A DNA stretch of 42,871 bases from Candidatus Levyibacteriota bacterium (lineage in GTDB: Bacteria > Patescibacteriota > Microgenomatia > Levybacterales > GWA1-39-11). The position numbers and the translations under genes are program-made. The stretch covers positions 1 to 42,871 of the forward strand of contig JAUSNA010000023.1 in the NCBI GenBank assembly GCA_030645455.1. The letters run 5' to 3'. The notes under the pieces are model-generated. The model was given only the letters and a program-made list of their open reading frames with translations, had not been told where the DNA came from and ran no database searches. Shown piece by piece: positions 32,033 to 41,800 of this stretch; position 1 is the first letter of the stretch; the number at the start of each line of letters is the position of its first letter.

Positions 32033-32416
32033 ATGAATTCATATAAAGAATTAACCGTTTGGCAAAAATCAGTAGAACTTTGTGTTTCCGGTTATAAGAT
32101 TACAGAAGAATGGCCAAAAGCCGAACAATTTGGGTTAACTTTTCAGGTAAGAAAATGTTTCGTGAGTATTCCTTCAAATATTGCAGAAGGTCAAAGAAGA
32201 GGACATAAAGCGGAATACATACAATTCATAAGGATAGCATACGGTTCCGGGGCAGAATTGGAAACTCAATTACTTGTTGCGTTAAAAGTTGGTTACTTGA
32301 GTAAAAAAGTGTACGATGAATTGGATGGGCTTTTAGAAGAAGTCATGAAAATGCTGAATCGACTTTTGTCTGTTTTACAGAATACTACTGACTACAACCT
32401 AAAACCTAAAACCTAA
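32033..32416 (+). CDS. Four-helix-bundle protein (S23/TIGR02436-like) C
   Basis: 127 residues. It starts YKELTVWQKSVELCVSGYKI, followed by the signature FVSIPSNIAEGQRRGHKAEY and FIRIAYGSGAELETQLLVAL. This is the most canonical of the three copies. The last eight residues (DYNLKPKT) are encoded by the right word-repeat arm, so the reading frame runs into the repeat. The stop lies 1 bp before the ATG of the first sensor gene, which ties it to the signalling operon by position only. Function of the family is unknown. Confidence 0.92.
   Translation: MNSYKELTVWQKSVELCVSGYKITEEWPKAEQFGLTFQVRKCFVSIPSNIAEGQRRGHKAEYIQFIRIAYGSGAELETQLLVALKVGYLSKKVYDELDGLLEEVMKMLNRLLSVLQNTTDYNLKPKT
32392..32416. repeat. 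Inverted word repeat, right arm, four-helix-bundle gene C (inside the coding end)
   Basis: CTACAACCTA and AAAACCTAA, complements of the left arm at 31995-32019; both fall in the last codons of the gene. Confidence 0.65.
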
Positions 32417-32417
32417 T

Positions 32418-34010
32418 ATGTGGTTTCAATTTTTTCTTATCAATTTGCATTTTGCAATAAATATTACAGCAGCACTTATTTTCTTTGCTGTTTTTTGGTT
32501 GTATTTTGATGCGTGGGTTGGGAGAAAAAGATACAGAGAATTTATACGTTTTTCAGGTTTTCTTGCTCTTTCTATCTCCTTTATTCTTAGCGGCCTCTAT
32601 ATTGAATCTTCAGTTCTAAGTGTTCCGATATTCAGCCAAGACTTACATATGGCCTTTCTCATAGCAACAAGACTTATTGGATACATATTTATAATACTTG
32701 CACTCTTTATAGACCCTCTTATGCAAAAGCCAAAACACCAAAGTAGTGTGGGGCTAGTATTGCCACTGGGTATAAAGAGTCTTTCAATATCTTTTGTCTC
32801 ATTCTTATTTCCGGTACTTTCGGCATTGGCGGGTTTTTTGTACCTAAAACGCGCAACCGTAGGGCTGGAAGATCACCTCAAGCCCGTCGCATTCTCATTT
32901 TTCTTATTAAGCCTTTCTGAGTTGCTTGCGCTTGGTTATATGCTTCGGGAAAGTCAAAATAGCACACTTTATGCATTTGTTGCTCCTTATTCGATACTCT
33001 GGATGATCCAGAGTGGGGTGATACTTCTTGCAGTTATAGTTCTTAGAAAGTGGATATTTTTCTATCTTCTCAAGCGCATTCAATCCCAGCTTTTTATGAT
33101 TTTTGTGAGTTTTACAGTTGCATTATTTCTTTTAATAACCTTAGTATTTTCAGCTCTGCTTCTGAAAAATATCGAGAGCGAAGCACTTGTCTCGCTTACG
33201 ACTGACGTTAACGTTTTGGAATATGCAATAAATTCCAAGAAAGCTGAAGTAATATCTGATGCACAGGTAATTGCTCTTAACCCTGAGGTGATTGATGCGA
33301 TTGATAAGAATAACAAGTCCAAGCTAAAATCTATAGCAATTTCAACTCTCCTTGCGAAAAAACAATCAGTTGTTACTATCCTTTCAGGTGAGGGGGTTGT
33401 GCTTGCCCGAGGAGATGATCCGGAAAGAATAGGGGATTCACTTTCAGGGGATGTGCTTGTAAAAAAAGCGGTGGGTGGAGAGGATGCAGTATCTGTTATT
33501 ACAAAAGACGGAGTATTGGCGCCAACTGTGTCAATAAGATCTGCAGTCCCTGTTAGAAGCGGCAAAGACATCGTTGGAGTAATTATGGTTGGTGCGGATA
33601 TCGATAATGCTTTTGTTGATGGAGTAAAGGAGACAACAGGGCTCAATGCCTCAATATATGCAGACAACATACGCAGTGCGACTACTTTTATTGCTCCTGA
33701 CGGAAAGAGCCGTTGGGTAGGGGTGAAAGAAGAGTCTGAGGTAGTTAAAAAACAGGTCATCCTTCAAGGTAAGTTATATGCAGGGTCTCTTAATGTATTA
33801 AATGTTGCTTATTTGACAGCAATTCTTCCCTTAAAGGATATAGATAATAATGTGGTGGGTATGCTTTTTGTCGGGCGCGAGCAAGTCAGTCTTTTGCAGG
33901 CTGCGGGAAGATCAATAGAGCTGACATTTTTAGTAGCCGTTGTGTTGTTGGTTTTGTCAATAATTCCCGCGTACTTTATCTCAAGATATATCAGTAATCA
34001 GTTAAAATAA
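32418..34010 (+). CDS. Polytopic 7TM-type sensor with C-terminal Cache-like domain, no kinase
   Basis: 530 residues. About seven hydrophobic helices fill residues 8-215, and another at about 230-252 (LFMIFVSFTVALFLLITLVF) leads into an extracytoplasmic Cache-like domain of about 230 residues (NPEVIDAIDKNNKSKLKSIA; GVVLARGDDPERIGDSLSGD; SAVPVRSGKDIVGVIMVGAD). A final helix (about 505-525) returns to the cytoplasm and the protein stops there (ISRYISNQLK), without HAMP, kinase or other output domain. Cache domains bind small organic ligands outside the cell. It lies 1 bp upstream of the CHASE4-HAMP gene. Signal output must run through partner proteins, if it functions as a sensor (inference). 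Confidence 0.8.
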   Translation: MWFQFFLINLHFAINITAALIFFAVFWLYFDAWVGRKRYREFIRFSGFLALSISFILSGLYIESSVLSVPIFSQDLHMAFLIATRLIGYIFIILALFIDPLMQKPKHQSSVGLVLPLGIKSLSISFVSFLFPVLSALAGFLYLKRATVGLEDHLKPVAFSFFLLSLSELLALGYMLRESQNSTLYAFVAPYSILWMIQSGVILLAVIVLRKWIFFYLLKRIQSQLFMIFVSFTVALFLLITLVFSALLLKNIESEALVSLTTDVNVLEYAINSKKAEVISDAQVIALNPEVIDAIDKNNKSKLKSIAISTLLAKKQSVVTILSGEGVVLARGDDPERIGDSLSGDVLVKKAVGGEDAVSVITKDGVLAPTVSIRSAVPVRSGKDIVGVIMVGADIDNAFVDGVKETTGLNASIYADNIRSATTFIAPDGKSRWVGVKEESEVVKKQVILQGKLYAGSLNVLNVAYLTAILPLKDIDNNVVGMLFVGREQVSLLQAAGRSIELTFLVAVVLLVLSIIPAYFISRYISNQLK

Positions 34011-34011
34011 T

Positions 34012-35319
34012 ATGTCAGTTAGACTGAAAATAATTTCGATAACAGTACTCGTAATTTCACTTTTTGGAGCTACGATATATTTTGTTGGCTCAAAGGTACT
34101 TATTAAAAATTATTTGGAAATTGAAAAGGAGAGTGTAATAAAAAATTTAGAAAGAGTTAATGATGCAATTGTAAGCATAACTTCTCAGCTTGATGTTAAG
34201 ATTGCTGATTGGGCAACGTGGGATGATACATACAAATTTGTACGGGACAAAAACAAGGCATATATAAAGTCAAATTTAACAAGCGTTTCTCTCCAAAATC
34301 TTAAGATAGACGGAATGTATTTTTATAACACAAAGAGGAAGTTAATTTATAGTAATATATCGGAGAATGAAAGTATTGCTTCAAAAAGCGTAGAAATGTA
34401 CTTTTCGTCTCATCCTGACATAATTACCCATAATACTCTTGATAGTTCTAAGACAGGTATAATTTCGTTGCCTGAAGGGAATTTATTTATCGCTTCAAAG
34501 CCGATTCTGACCAGCGAAGGAGAAGGACCTGTCGGGGGGACTTTGGTATTTATCAAGCAATTCGGCAAAGAAGAAATTAAAAGTCTGAGCAAATTAACTC
34601 ATATATCCGTAAATATTTTTCCCTACGACTCTTTGTTGCCTGACGATATTATTGCCAAAAAGAACTTGTCACTAACTAACAAATATTTTGTTAATGTACG
34701 ATCAATTGATGTTATTAACGGATATTCGTATATTTATGATTTAAATGGTAGGCCAATTCTAATATTAGAGACTGATTTCCCGCGTACGATATTTAAACAA
34801 GGTCAAAAAACCACCCTAACTTTTATGGCGATTGCGGGAATTTTTAGCACTATTTTTGGAATATTCCTGATATTGTTGATCGAAAAACTTATTATTCTAA
34901 GATTTACCAAGCTGGGTAGTCAGGCTAGGGATATTGGAGAGTCACATGATTTATCAAAAAGAATTAGTGTAGATGGAAAAGACGAGATTGCAAAGCTAGG
35001 ACAATCAATAAATAAAATGCTTGAGGATTTGAAGAATTCTGAGGATGAGAGGGAAAAAGCATTAAGTAAAAATGAAGAGATGGGTAAAAAACTAAAGGAG
35101 CATGTGGAAGAACTTGAAAAATTTAATCAGCTTATGGTAGGGCGTGAGCTTAAGATGATAGAGTTGAAGGAGACCCTTCGGCAGGCTTCCTTCAACAATG
35201 TTAGGGACAAGCAGAGTGAGAAGCAGAAAGATCAGGCCGTTCGAGGCTCTGATGAGCGTTCAGGCTCCAGAATAGTTGAAAAACCCGAGAAAAAGCATTC
35301 AAGAAAGGTGAAAAAATAA
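34012..35319 (+). CDS. CHASE4-HAMP sensor with coiled-coil tail, no kinase
   Basis: 435 residues. Helix 1 (about 5-27), a CHASE4 outside domain (about 30-255) with the hallmark D66-W-A-T-W-D-D-T-Y, helix 2 (about 265-288), and HAMP (about 288-340, LGSQARDIGESHDLSKRISV...DEIAKLGQSINKM). A coiled coil follows, with ELEKFNQLMVGRELKMIELK, then a basic tail (HSRKVKK). No transmitter domain. The same LMVGREL-MIELK segment closes the FNR-PAS protein, so the two may join a common coiled coil. Usually CHASE4 and HAMP precede a histidine kinase or cyclase; here the kinase is a separate gene two positions downstream. Confidence 0.88.
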   Translation: MSVRLKIISITVLVISLFGATIYFVGSKVLIKNYLEIEKESVIKNLERVNDAIVSITSQLDVKIADWATWDDTYKFVRDKNKAYIKSNLTSVSLQNLKIDGMYFYNTKRKLIYSNISENESIASKSVEMYFSSHPDIITHNTLDSSKTGIISLPEGNLFIASKPILTSEGEGPVGGTLVFIKQFGKEEIKSLSKLTHISVNIFPYDSLLPDDIIAKKNLSLTNKYFVNVRSIDVINGYSYIYDLNGRPILILETDFPRTIFKQGQKTTLTFMAIAGIFSTIFGIFLILLIEKLIILRFTKLGSQARDIGESHDLSKRISVDGKDEIAKLGQSINKMLEDLKNSEDEREKALSKNEEMGKKLKEHVEELEKFNQLMVGRELKMIELKETLRQASFNNVRDKQSEKQKDQAVRGSDERSGSRIVEKPEKKHSRKVKK

Positions 35320-35322
35320 TTT

Positions 35323-38300
35323 ATGATTGAAAAACTGCCCGTAAAATTTGTAACTTGCAAGAAAATTGCAAAGGATACGTATGAGGTTATATTTGAGTAT
35401 GACCCAAATCTTTTCTCTTTTGCTGCCGGTCAATACGTCAGGGTAACTGTCCCGCGCTTAAAGTATAAAGATCCTAAAGGCTCTAGTCGTGATTTCTCAA
35501 TTGTTTCATCCCCCAATACGAAGGGTAATTTTTCAGTCGCATTCCGTAACACCGGCAGTGGATTTAAAAAAACCTTGATTCAGTTAAAAAAGGGTACGAC
35601 CGTTGAAATTACAGGTCCGCAGGAGATTATTTCATTGAAAAAAACTGAAGGAAAATCGGTAGTTTTTATTGCGGGTGGAATTGGAATCACGCCATTTTTG
35701 AGTATGATACGCTTCGCAACAGAGAAAAAACTACCTCAAAAAATCATTCTTATATATGGAAATAGTGAAAGGGAACGCGCGGCGTATCTTGAGGAATTAA
35801 AAAATCTTGAAAAACAAAACCCCAATTTTAAGATGGAGGTCTTTTTTGCCCACATTACGAAAGATATTATCCAAAAAAGTGTAAAGGACGCAGTTGATAA
35901 ATGTTATTGCCTTGCGGGACCCTCGGCAATGACAGGAAGTGTCGCAAAAGAACTAGCCGACATGGGAGTTAAGGGCAACAAAATATGCATAGAGGAATTT
36001 TCCGGTTATGAGAACAAAGAGGTGGTTTTGGTGGACTCCATAAGAGAAAAGGCAGAAGCAAGACTTGAAGCGTTGCTTGCGGCGCTTGATAAGTCAGCAA
36101 TTGTTAGTATGACTGATGTTAATGGGAATATTACGTATGTGAATAGAATATTTGAGCAGATCTCAAAGTATTCGGAAAAAGAGTTGATCGGTCAAAATCA
36201 TAGAATACTAAAATCCGGATACCATTCGGAAGAGTTCTACAAAGAGATTTGGGATACGATCTCCTCCGGTAAGGTGTGGCACGGACAAATTAAAAATAAG
36301 GCAAAAGACGGGAGTTTTTACTGGGTTGAATCATCAATCAGTCCTACATTTGATGAAAAGGGGGAAATCATTGGTTACGTTGCCATCCGATTTCCGATTA
36401 CAGACCTAAAAAATACTTTCGACAAACTGATGGAATCCGAAATGAGCTTAGATTTAAGGACAAAATTAACTCCGGTTGGGATAATTGAATGGGATAAGGG
36501 TTTTAATGTGACACTGTGGAATCCTGCAGCCGAAAAGATTTTCGGATACGCAAATAGTGAAGCTATGGGCAGGCATGCAAATTTTATAATACCCAAAGAG
36601 GTAAGACCTCATGTTGATGAGATATGGACCCAGTTGCTTTCGGGAAAAGTTACTTTGTCAACCAACGAGAACATTACAAAAGATGGACGTACGATTATTT
36701 GTGAGTGGCACAATGCGCCGCTAACTACGCAAGAGGGGAAAGTATTTGGTGTCGTTTCGATGATATTGGATGTTACCACTCGCATTGAGACCGAAAGAAA
36801 ATTGGCGGAAAGAGAACAACTATTGAATGACGCCCAAAAACTTGCGGGTCTTGGGATATATAAGACTTATTTTACTAAAGACCGTTGGGAAAGCTCCGAA
36901 ATTCTTAACCAAATCTTTGGGATAGATAAGAATTTTGTGCGCAGTGTAGAAGGATGGGCTACAATCATTCATCCCGATGACAGAAAAATGATGACTGATT
37001 ATCTGACAAATGATGTCATTGGTAAAAAGCATGATTTTGACAAAGAATATAGGATTGTACAAAAAAACAGCGGTCAAGAAAGGTGGGTTCATGGATTGGG
37101 TAAGATGACATTTGATAAGAAAAATAGGCCTCTTACAATGATTGGGACTATTCAGGATATTACCCAGCGTAAAAATATTGAGGAAGGATCAGTTTTGCAG
37201 GCTACGGCACTGCAGGCATCGGCAGATGCTATCGTTATTACGGACAAAAAAGGGACAATAGAGTGGATCAATAATGCTTTTACCAAGCTCACGGGTTACG
37301 ATTCAAGTGAGGCTATCGGGCATAATATGAGCATTATTAAATCAGGTTTGCAGAAAGATGCTTACTACAAAAAATTCTGGGATGACATTCTTTCCGGAAA
37401 GACTATCCGTAAAGAGGTTATAAATCGCCGAAAAGATGGGAATCTCTACAATGAAGAGGAGACAGTCACTCCTGTAAAAGACGAGAATGGTCAAATTATC
37501 CACTTTATCTCCATAAAACGTGATATTACCGAAAGAAAAAAATCTGAAGATGCACTTCGTGAAAGCGAGGAAAAATTCAGACAATTTACGGAAAATATAA
37601 GTGAAGTATTGTGGATGACTGATCCTGCCAAAAATACGATGCTTTACATAAGTGCTGCTTACGAAAAGATTTGGGGAAGAACTGTTAGTAGTCTTTATAA
37701 GCAACCGAAAAATTGGATTGATGCAATTCATCCTGATGACAGACAAAGAGTTCTTAAAGCAGCCATAGAAAAACAAGTAAAAGGGGAGTACAACGAAGAA
37801 TATAGAATTATTCGTCCCGATGGGAAGCAGCGTATTATTAACGACCGAGCCTTTCCTATAAAAAATAAAGAAGGAAGAGTTTATAGAGTCGTTGGTATTG
37901 CGCAAGACATTACGGAGAAAAAAGAAATAGAGCGTGAGATTTATGATAGTGAAGAGCGGTTCCGGCTTGCCTCAAAAGCAATTAATAATATCATTTGGGA
38001 CTGGGATCTTGTGCAGGACACGATACTATGGAGTGAGGGAATTAATATCCTTTTTGATTATAAAATTGAGAATCTTGCGACCCCATATGAGTGGTGGGTT
38101 GACAATATTCATCCTGAAGACAGGGCGCGCATTAGAAAAAGTATAACGGGTGTTGTCGAAGGGGACGGGGATTATTGGAGAGATGAATATAGATTTGTTA
38201 CCGGAAATGGAACGTATGCTTATATTGAAGATCACGGGTATGTAATGAGGGATAAAAAAAGAAAAGCGTATCGCATGATTGGGGCGATGAGTGATTTGAC

Positions 38301-38826
38301 AGAAAAAAAGGTCGAAGAGGAAAAGATTAGAACAAATGACGAAAGGTTTTATAAGCTTCTTGAGAACAGCCAGGATGTAATTCTTATAAGTGATCCAAAG
38401 GGTGGGGTCAGTTATGTTAGTCCTTCTGTCAAGCGTGTTTTGGGATTTACCCCTGAAGAATATAAAGGCATAGTCATGAAGCAGGTGCATCAGGATGATC
38501 TTCCTATTGTATACGATGCGGTTAAAAAAGTGATGGACCCTCATTCAAAAGGACCAGTTACGTCAGTCTTTCGGGTAAAAAATAAAAAAGGCGAATGGCG
38601 ATGGATTGAAAGCATCGCTATTTACGAAAATGATGAAGTGGTTTCCGGGATAGTTTCAAATTGTCATGATATTACTGAATTAAAAAATAATGAAGAAAAT
38701 GCCGAGGCGCGCGCTTTCGAGCTAGCAAAAACTAATGCTCTTATGGTTGGACGGGAATTGAGGATGATAGAACTTAAAAAAACCATTAAAGAGCTTGAGG
38801 AAAAGCTTATGAAGTACAAAAAATGA
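35323..38826 (+). CDS. FNR-like flavoprotein fused to seven PAS domains
   Basis: 1167 residues, soluble. Residues 1-238 are a ferredoxin-NADP-reductase-type module. It has FAAGQYVRVTVP, the FAD-binding R56-D-F-S, the nucleotide-binding G118-G-I-G-I-T-P, C196-L-A-G-P near the CGP-x-x-M position, and a closing EEFSGY. Seven PAS/PAC units follow at about 245-365, 374-495, 500-622, 625-744, 745-868, 872-1000 and 1003-1122, most with a D-I-T-x-x-K/R-type exit (QDITQRKN, RDITERKK, QDITEKKE). A coiled coil with LMVGRELRMIELKKTI ends it. No kinase domain. The next gene, a histidine kinase, overlaps by ATGA. It could turn NAD(P)H or flavin redox state into PAS signalling (inference). No fused ferredoxin is visible. 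Confidence 0.9.
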   Translation: MIEKLPVKFVTCKKIAKDTYEVIFEYDPNLFSFAAGQYVRVTVPRLKYKDPKGSSRDFSIVSSPNTKGNFSVAFRNTGSGFKKTLIQLKKGTTVEITGPQEIISLKKTEGKSVVFIAGGIGITPFLSMIRFATEKKLPQKIILIYGNSERERAAYLEELKNLEKQNPNFKMEVFFAHITKDIIQKSVKDAVDKCYCLAGPSAMTGSVAKELADMGVKGNKICIEEFSGYENKEVVLVDSIREKAEARLEALLAALDKSAIVSMTDVNGNITYVNRIFEQISKYSEKELIGQNHRILKSGYHSEEFYKEIWDTISSGKVWHGQIKNKAKDGSFYWVESSISPTFDEKGEIIGYVAIRFPITDLKNTFDKLMESEMSLDLRTKLTPVGIIEWDKGFNVTLWNPAAEKIFGYANSEAMGRHANFIIPKEVRPHVDEIWTQLLSGKVTLSTNENITKDGRTIICEWHNAPLTTQEGKVFGVVSMILDVTTRIETERKLAEREQLLNDAQKLAGLGIYKTYFTKDRWESSEILNQIFGIDKNFVRSVEGWATIIHPDDRKMMTDYLTNDVIGKKHDFDKEYRIVQKNSGQERWVHGLGKMTFDKKNRPLTMIGTIQDITQRKNIEEGSVLQATALQASADAIVITDKKGTIEWINNAFTKLTGYDSSEAIGHNMSIIKSGLQKDAYYKKFWDDILSGKTIRKEVINRRKDGNLYNEEETVTPVKDENGQIIHFISIKRDITERKKSEDALRESEEKFRQFTENISEVLWMTDPAKNTMLYISAAYEKIWGRTVSSLYKQPKNWIDAIHPDDRQRVLKAAIEKQVKGEYNEEYRIIRPDGKQRIINDRAFPIKNKEGRVYRVVGIAQDITEKKEIEREIYDSEERFRLASKAINNIIWDWDLVQDTILWSEGINILFDYKIENLATPYEWWVDNIHPEDRARIRKSITGVVEGDGDYWRDEYRFVTGNGTYAYIEDHGYVMRDKKRKAYRMIGAMSDLTEKKVEEEKIRTNDERFYKLLENSQDVILISDPKGGVSYVSPSVKRVLGFTPEEYKGIVMKQVHQDDLPIVYDAVKKVMDPHSKGPVTSVFRVKNKKGEWRWIESIAIYENDEVVSGIVSNCHDITELKNNEENAEARAFELAKTNALMVGRELRMIELKKTIKELEEKLMKYKK

Positions 38827-41800
38827 GCAATATTTATCCTATAGAGCAAGACAAAAAATTATCAAAACAACTCCTGATTTCCGGTGTTGCTGTTGTTATC
38901 GTTGAAATATTGGCTACCATCTATTCCTTTCTTGGGCTTTTTGAAATAGTGCCGATTACAGTTCCTATTTTTGCCTTGTTGCTTATTATACTTTTATCTG
39001 TAAATTCCATGATGTTTTCTATCGTATGGAAGAAGATGGAGCGGATTGGCGTGCGCACGGCAATTGCTCTTATTATTTGGTTTGGAATGGTTGTGGGGTA
39101 TTGGATTTTTGCTCCTATATACTATTTAATTTCCATGTATTTTGATGCCGCCCAGTTCAAATGGGTAGTTTTTGCTTTTATCTGGGAAGTGCCTGCGGTT
39201 GGAGGAATGTTTATTCTACTTGTTCTCTTTCTGTTCCGTCCTATCTACCGTTTTTTGGCAGGTGAAAAGTCAAAAGAAAGTGTTGCTTATATTTATAAGC
39301 GTCTCAATTTATTTCCGATTTTGGTTGGACTACTTTTAGTCGTAATTGTAACGTTCGGGTACATAATTGGAACCATGCAGCAAAAGTACTTTGCTAACAT
39401 GCCCCCTCTTGAACAATGGAAAAATGTAATAAGCGGCGGAACAACTGCGCTTCTTGTGGGGGTATTTTTGTCACTTTTTATTGATTCATATTTCAATAGG
39501 CTCCGGTTTTATTTGAATAAGAACTATGATGCCAGCACAAAGCATCTCAAAAGATTTAGCACAAAAATTATTATTTCTACCATGGTCATCATCATTGCCG
39601 GTATGAGTATGAGTACGATGATAAGTTTTAAGTCCGCCCAAAATATAGCTCTTAAGATGGCTGTCGAGCAAACAAATGACGACTTGGATAAATTTACCTC
39701 ATCCGAGTGGTTGCTGATGAGTAGGAAGGACAAGGATGAAGAATTACATCACATAAAAAAAGGGCAGAACGGAATTGTATTTATAGCAAGCGAAGAAAAT
39801 TTAAGTAGACTTCCCGTGCTGGATCAAACGAGAGATTATATCAGGAATAATCATTCGGGTGTTGTTGATGATTACCAATTTAACGTAAAGAGAATTATTT
39901 TTAAAGTAAATCCTATTTCCGGTGAGAAGATAGTATCTGTAATTTATGTTATGGATTCATATGACAAGATAAGTGCTGAAGCTATTCTTGCTTTTTTTGG
40001 ATGGCTTTTTATTCTTGTTACGACCGGAATGCTTATTATTTTCTTCAAAAGTGCTATTGCAAAACCTATTATATTAATTCAAAAGAAAATTAGTCAAGAA
40101 TCATCTGACGATTCCCAGAGTCCGGATATTGCGACCGGAGACGAATTTGAAGAGCTTTCTGATGCAATTATTCACTATAAATCACAACTTCAAAAGGCAA
40201 ATGCCAATTTAGAATCCAAAGTTGAGGAGCAGACGGGCGAATTATCAAGACAGATTTTGGAAATTGAAGAGAAAAATTCATTCTTGGAAGATACAAAGCG
40301 CGCCGTAATGAACATATTAGAGGATGCCCAAATAACCGAAGTTGATCTCAAAAAAAATAATGAAGAGTTGGCTAAATTCCAGCTGGCAGCAGAAAACGCA
40401 TATGATCATATCATCATAACTGATCAAATTGGGAAAATTATTTATGCCAACAAAGCTGTAGCAAAAACAACAGGCTACACAAGGGAAGAAGTAGTGGGTA
40501 AAACACCTGCCTTGTGGAGTGGAAAAATGCCAAAAGAATTCTATAAAAAGATGTGGGAGACGATAAAGAACAAGAAGGAAACATTTGCAGGAGAAGTTAA
40601 AAATAGAAGAAAAAGTGGAGAGGAATACACTGCAGAAGTAAGTATTTCTCCAATACTAGATGAAAAAAAAGGTGTGAAGTTTTATATAGGGATTGAAAGA
40701 GACGTTACCAAGGAAAGAGAGCTTACGGAGGAATTAAGGCAAGAAAAAGAAAACGTCGAGAAAAAAGTTGAAGAAAGGACACGTGAGCTGACAGAGGAAA
40801 AAGCCAAGCTTCAGGCTTCAATAAATAGTTTGCCGATAGGTTTTGTCATGACAGATGTAGAGCAAAATGTAATTCTAATGAATGGAATTGCAAAATCCAT
40901 CCTTTGCCCTAATTCAGGTCTCACTATAGGAATTACGCAAAAAAATCACGAGCATAAAGAGTGTGACCTTGATGAGATAGAGTTAAGGTTGAAGGAAAGC
41001 TTTGATATTAAGAGTGCAATTGACAAGGTCATCACAAATGGCAAACCATTTGAAGTAAAAGAGATTCTTCTAGATGATGTCTTTCTGCACGTCTTTATAA
41101 CTCCAATAGTAATTGTAAAAGAGAAGAACCTTTCCGTCATCGGATGTGTTGTATTGGTTGAAAACGTAACGGAGGAAAAAGTCATTGAACGCAGTAAGGA
41201 TGAATTTTTCTCCATCGCCTCACACGAATTGCGTACACCATTGACTTCAATCAGGGGAAATATATCGCTTATCCAGGAGTACTACTCAGAACAAGTGAAA
41301 GATAAGGAATTTAAAGAAATGCTTGAGGATATTCACATTTCAACCGTGCGTCTGATAGATGTTGTTAACGACTTTTTAAATGTTTCGCGCTTAGAGCAGA
41401 AAAGAATGGTCTTTGCAAAAGTTGCATTTGACGTCTCTTTAGCACTTGAGGCTGCGATAAAAGAAACAGAAGGTGTGGCCACTGAAAAAAAGCTTTTTGT
41501 CAAACTTAAAAAGCCCGCAGCAAAAATAGAGGTTATAGGAGACGTAGATAAAGTCAAGGAAGTAGTTATCAATTTGATTGGCAATGCTTTGAAATTTACA
41601 AAAAAGGGCGGAGTGACAATTGAGTTTGGGACTAAAGACGGATTTGTGGAAGTTATGGTTACCGATACCGGGCGTGGAATTGCAAAATCCCAGCAGGGTC
41701 TTCTATTCCATAAATTCACACAAGCTGAGAATAACCCATTAACAAGGGATACAACTCAAGGAACGGGATTGGGGCTATACATTTCAAGAATGATGATTGA

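Noticed and set aside
33080-33760. 226-codon minus-strand frame
   Set aside because: Lies opposite the Cache domain of a well-supported sensor gene; Ser/Thr-rich shadow translation.
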